Assembly: GCA_937936675.1 (NCBI GenBank)
Contig: CALDDL010000331.1
Location: 1-7,178, forward strand
Length of the DNA: 7,178 nt
Reading direction: 5' to 3'
Source of the DNA: an uncultured bacterium
Lineage (GTDB): Bacteria > Bacteroidota > Ignavibacteria > Ignavibacteriales > Melioribacteraceae
Shown: one piece after another, positions 6,985 through 7,178 of the stretch
Numbering within the stretch: position 1 is the stretch's first letter
How the letters are laid out: each line of letters starts with the position of its first letter
Notes under the pieces: generated by a model
What the model was told of the DNA's origin: nothing
What the model saw: the letters and a program-made list of their open reading frames with translations, nothing else
Databases searched by the model: none
Program-made: the position numbers and the translations under genes

Positions 6985-7178
6985 ATGTATGATTTATCGA
7001 TAATAATCGTCAATTACAACGTAAAAGAATTTTTATTAAATTCTCTCTCCTCAATCTATAAAGCTCTCGGAAATATTAATGCGGAAATTATTGTTGTTGA
7101 TAATGCTTCTGATGATGGAAGTATGGAATTAGTAGAAGAAAAATACCCATCTGTAATTCAAATCAAGAATAAAAAAAA
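6985..7178 (+). CDS. 5' end of a second WbbL-like GT2 glycosyltransferase (partial)
   Basis: The frame from ATG 6985 stays open to the window edge and encodes 64 residues of a GT2 N-terminus: LSIIIVNYNVKEFL (4-17), then AEIIVVDNASDDGSMELVEEK, ending in VIQIKNKK just before the expected 'N.GF..ANN' motif. It starts 6 bp after the preceding stop. It is clearly related to the GT2 at 1465-2421, sharing the VNxN, EIIVVDNAS and 'I.IKN' positions, so the locus carries at least two WbbL-type transferases. The metal-binding and acceptor motifs lie outside the window, so activity and substrate cannot be judged. The window ends in a run of eight A residues (7171-7178) that encodes lysines. Confidence 0.88.
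   Translation, partial: MYDLSIIIVNYNVKEFLLNSLSSIYKALGNINAEIIVVDNASDDGSMELVEEKYPSVIQIKNKK

Noticed and set aside
7171..7178. Run of eight A residues at the right end
   Set aside because: It reads in frame as lysine codons of the GT2 continuing past the window; it is not evidence for slippage by itself.
1..7178. tRNA, rRNA, CRISPR array, insertion sequence or rho-independent terminator
   Set aside because: None was seen on reading both strands: no spaced direct repeats, no transposase-like protein, no GC-rich hairpin followed by a T tract.

Overview
This 7.2 kb window is a dense, one-strand stretch of an AT-rich bacterial surface-polysaccharide locus. Every gene that can be supported reads on the + strand. 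Genes touch or overlap (25 bp overlap, ATGA overlap, 1 bp and 2 bp gaps), and the longest gap is 70 bp, so it looks like one transcription unit that enters and leaves the window. A hand count gives about 34% G+C in most genes sampled. Low GC, weak Shine-Dalgarno sequences, frequent non-ATG starts and the sugar-transferase subfamily suggest the Bacteroidota/Ignavibacteriota side of the tree. That placement is inference; no rRNA or marker gene is present.

Layout: 1-62 is the 3' end of an upstream gene, perhaps another glycosyltransferase. About 50-1489 is a Wzx-type polysaccharide flippase whose coding sequence begins before its first conventional start codon. 1465-2421 is a WbbL-type GT2 glycosyltransferase. 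2418-3620 is a GT4 glycosyltransferase. 3622-4785 is a membrane-bound, CesA-like GT2 glycosyltransferase. 4786-4855 is a short gap with no convincing signal. 4856-6259 is a polyprenyl-phosphate sugar-1-phosphate transferase of the WbaP/WcaJ/EpsB type. 6262-6978 is a DPM1-like polyprenyl-phosphate mannose (or glucose) synthase. 6985-7178 is the 5' end of a second WbbL-type GT2, cut by the window edge.

Together these fit a Wzx/Wzy-style pathway. The sugar transferase loads the first sugar-1-phosphate onto undecaprenyl phosphate at the inner face of the membrane, the GT2 and GT4 enzymes extend the repeat unit, and the flippase moves it across. The DPM1-like enzyme would make a separate polyprenyl-phosphate sugar, usually consumed on the outer face by a GT-C enzyme. 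No polymerase (Wzy), chain-length regulator (Wzz), export channel, ligase or nucleotide-sugar gene is visible here.

I see no clear sign of an undescribed system. The points most worth a second look are the flippase start without ATG/GTG/TTG, the low-GC GT2 at 1465-2421, and the pairing of a sugar-1-phosphate transferase with a polyprenyl-phosphate sugar synthase.
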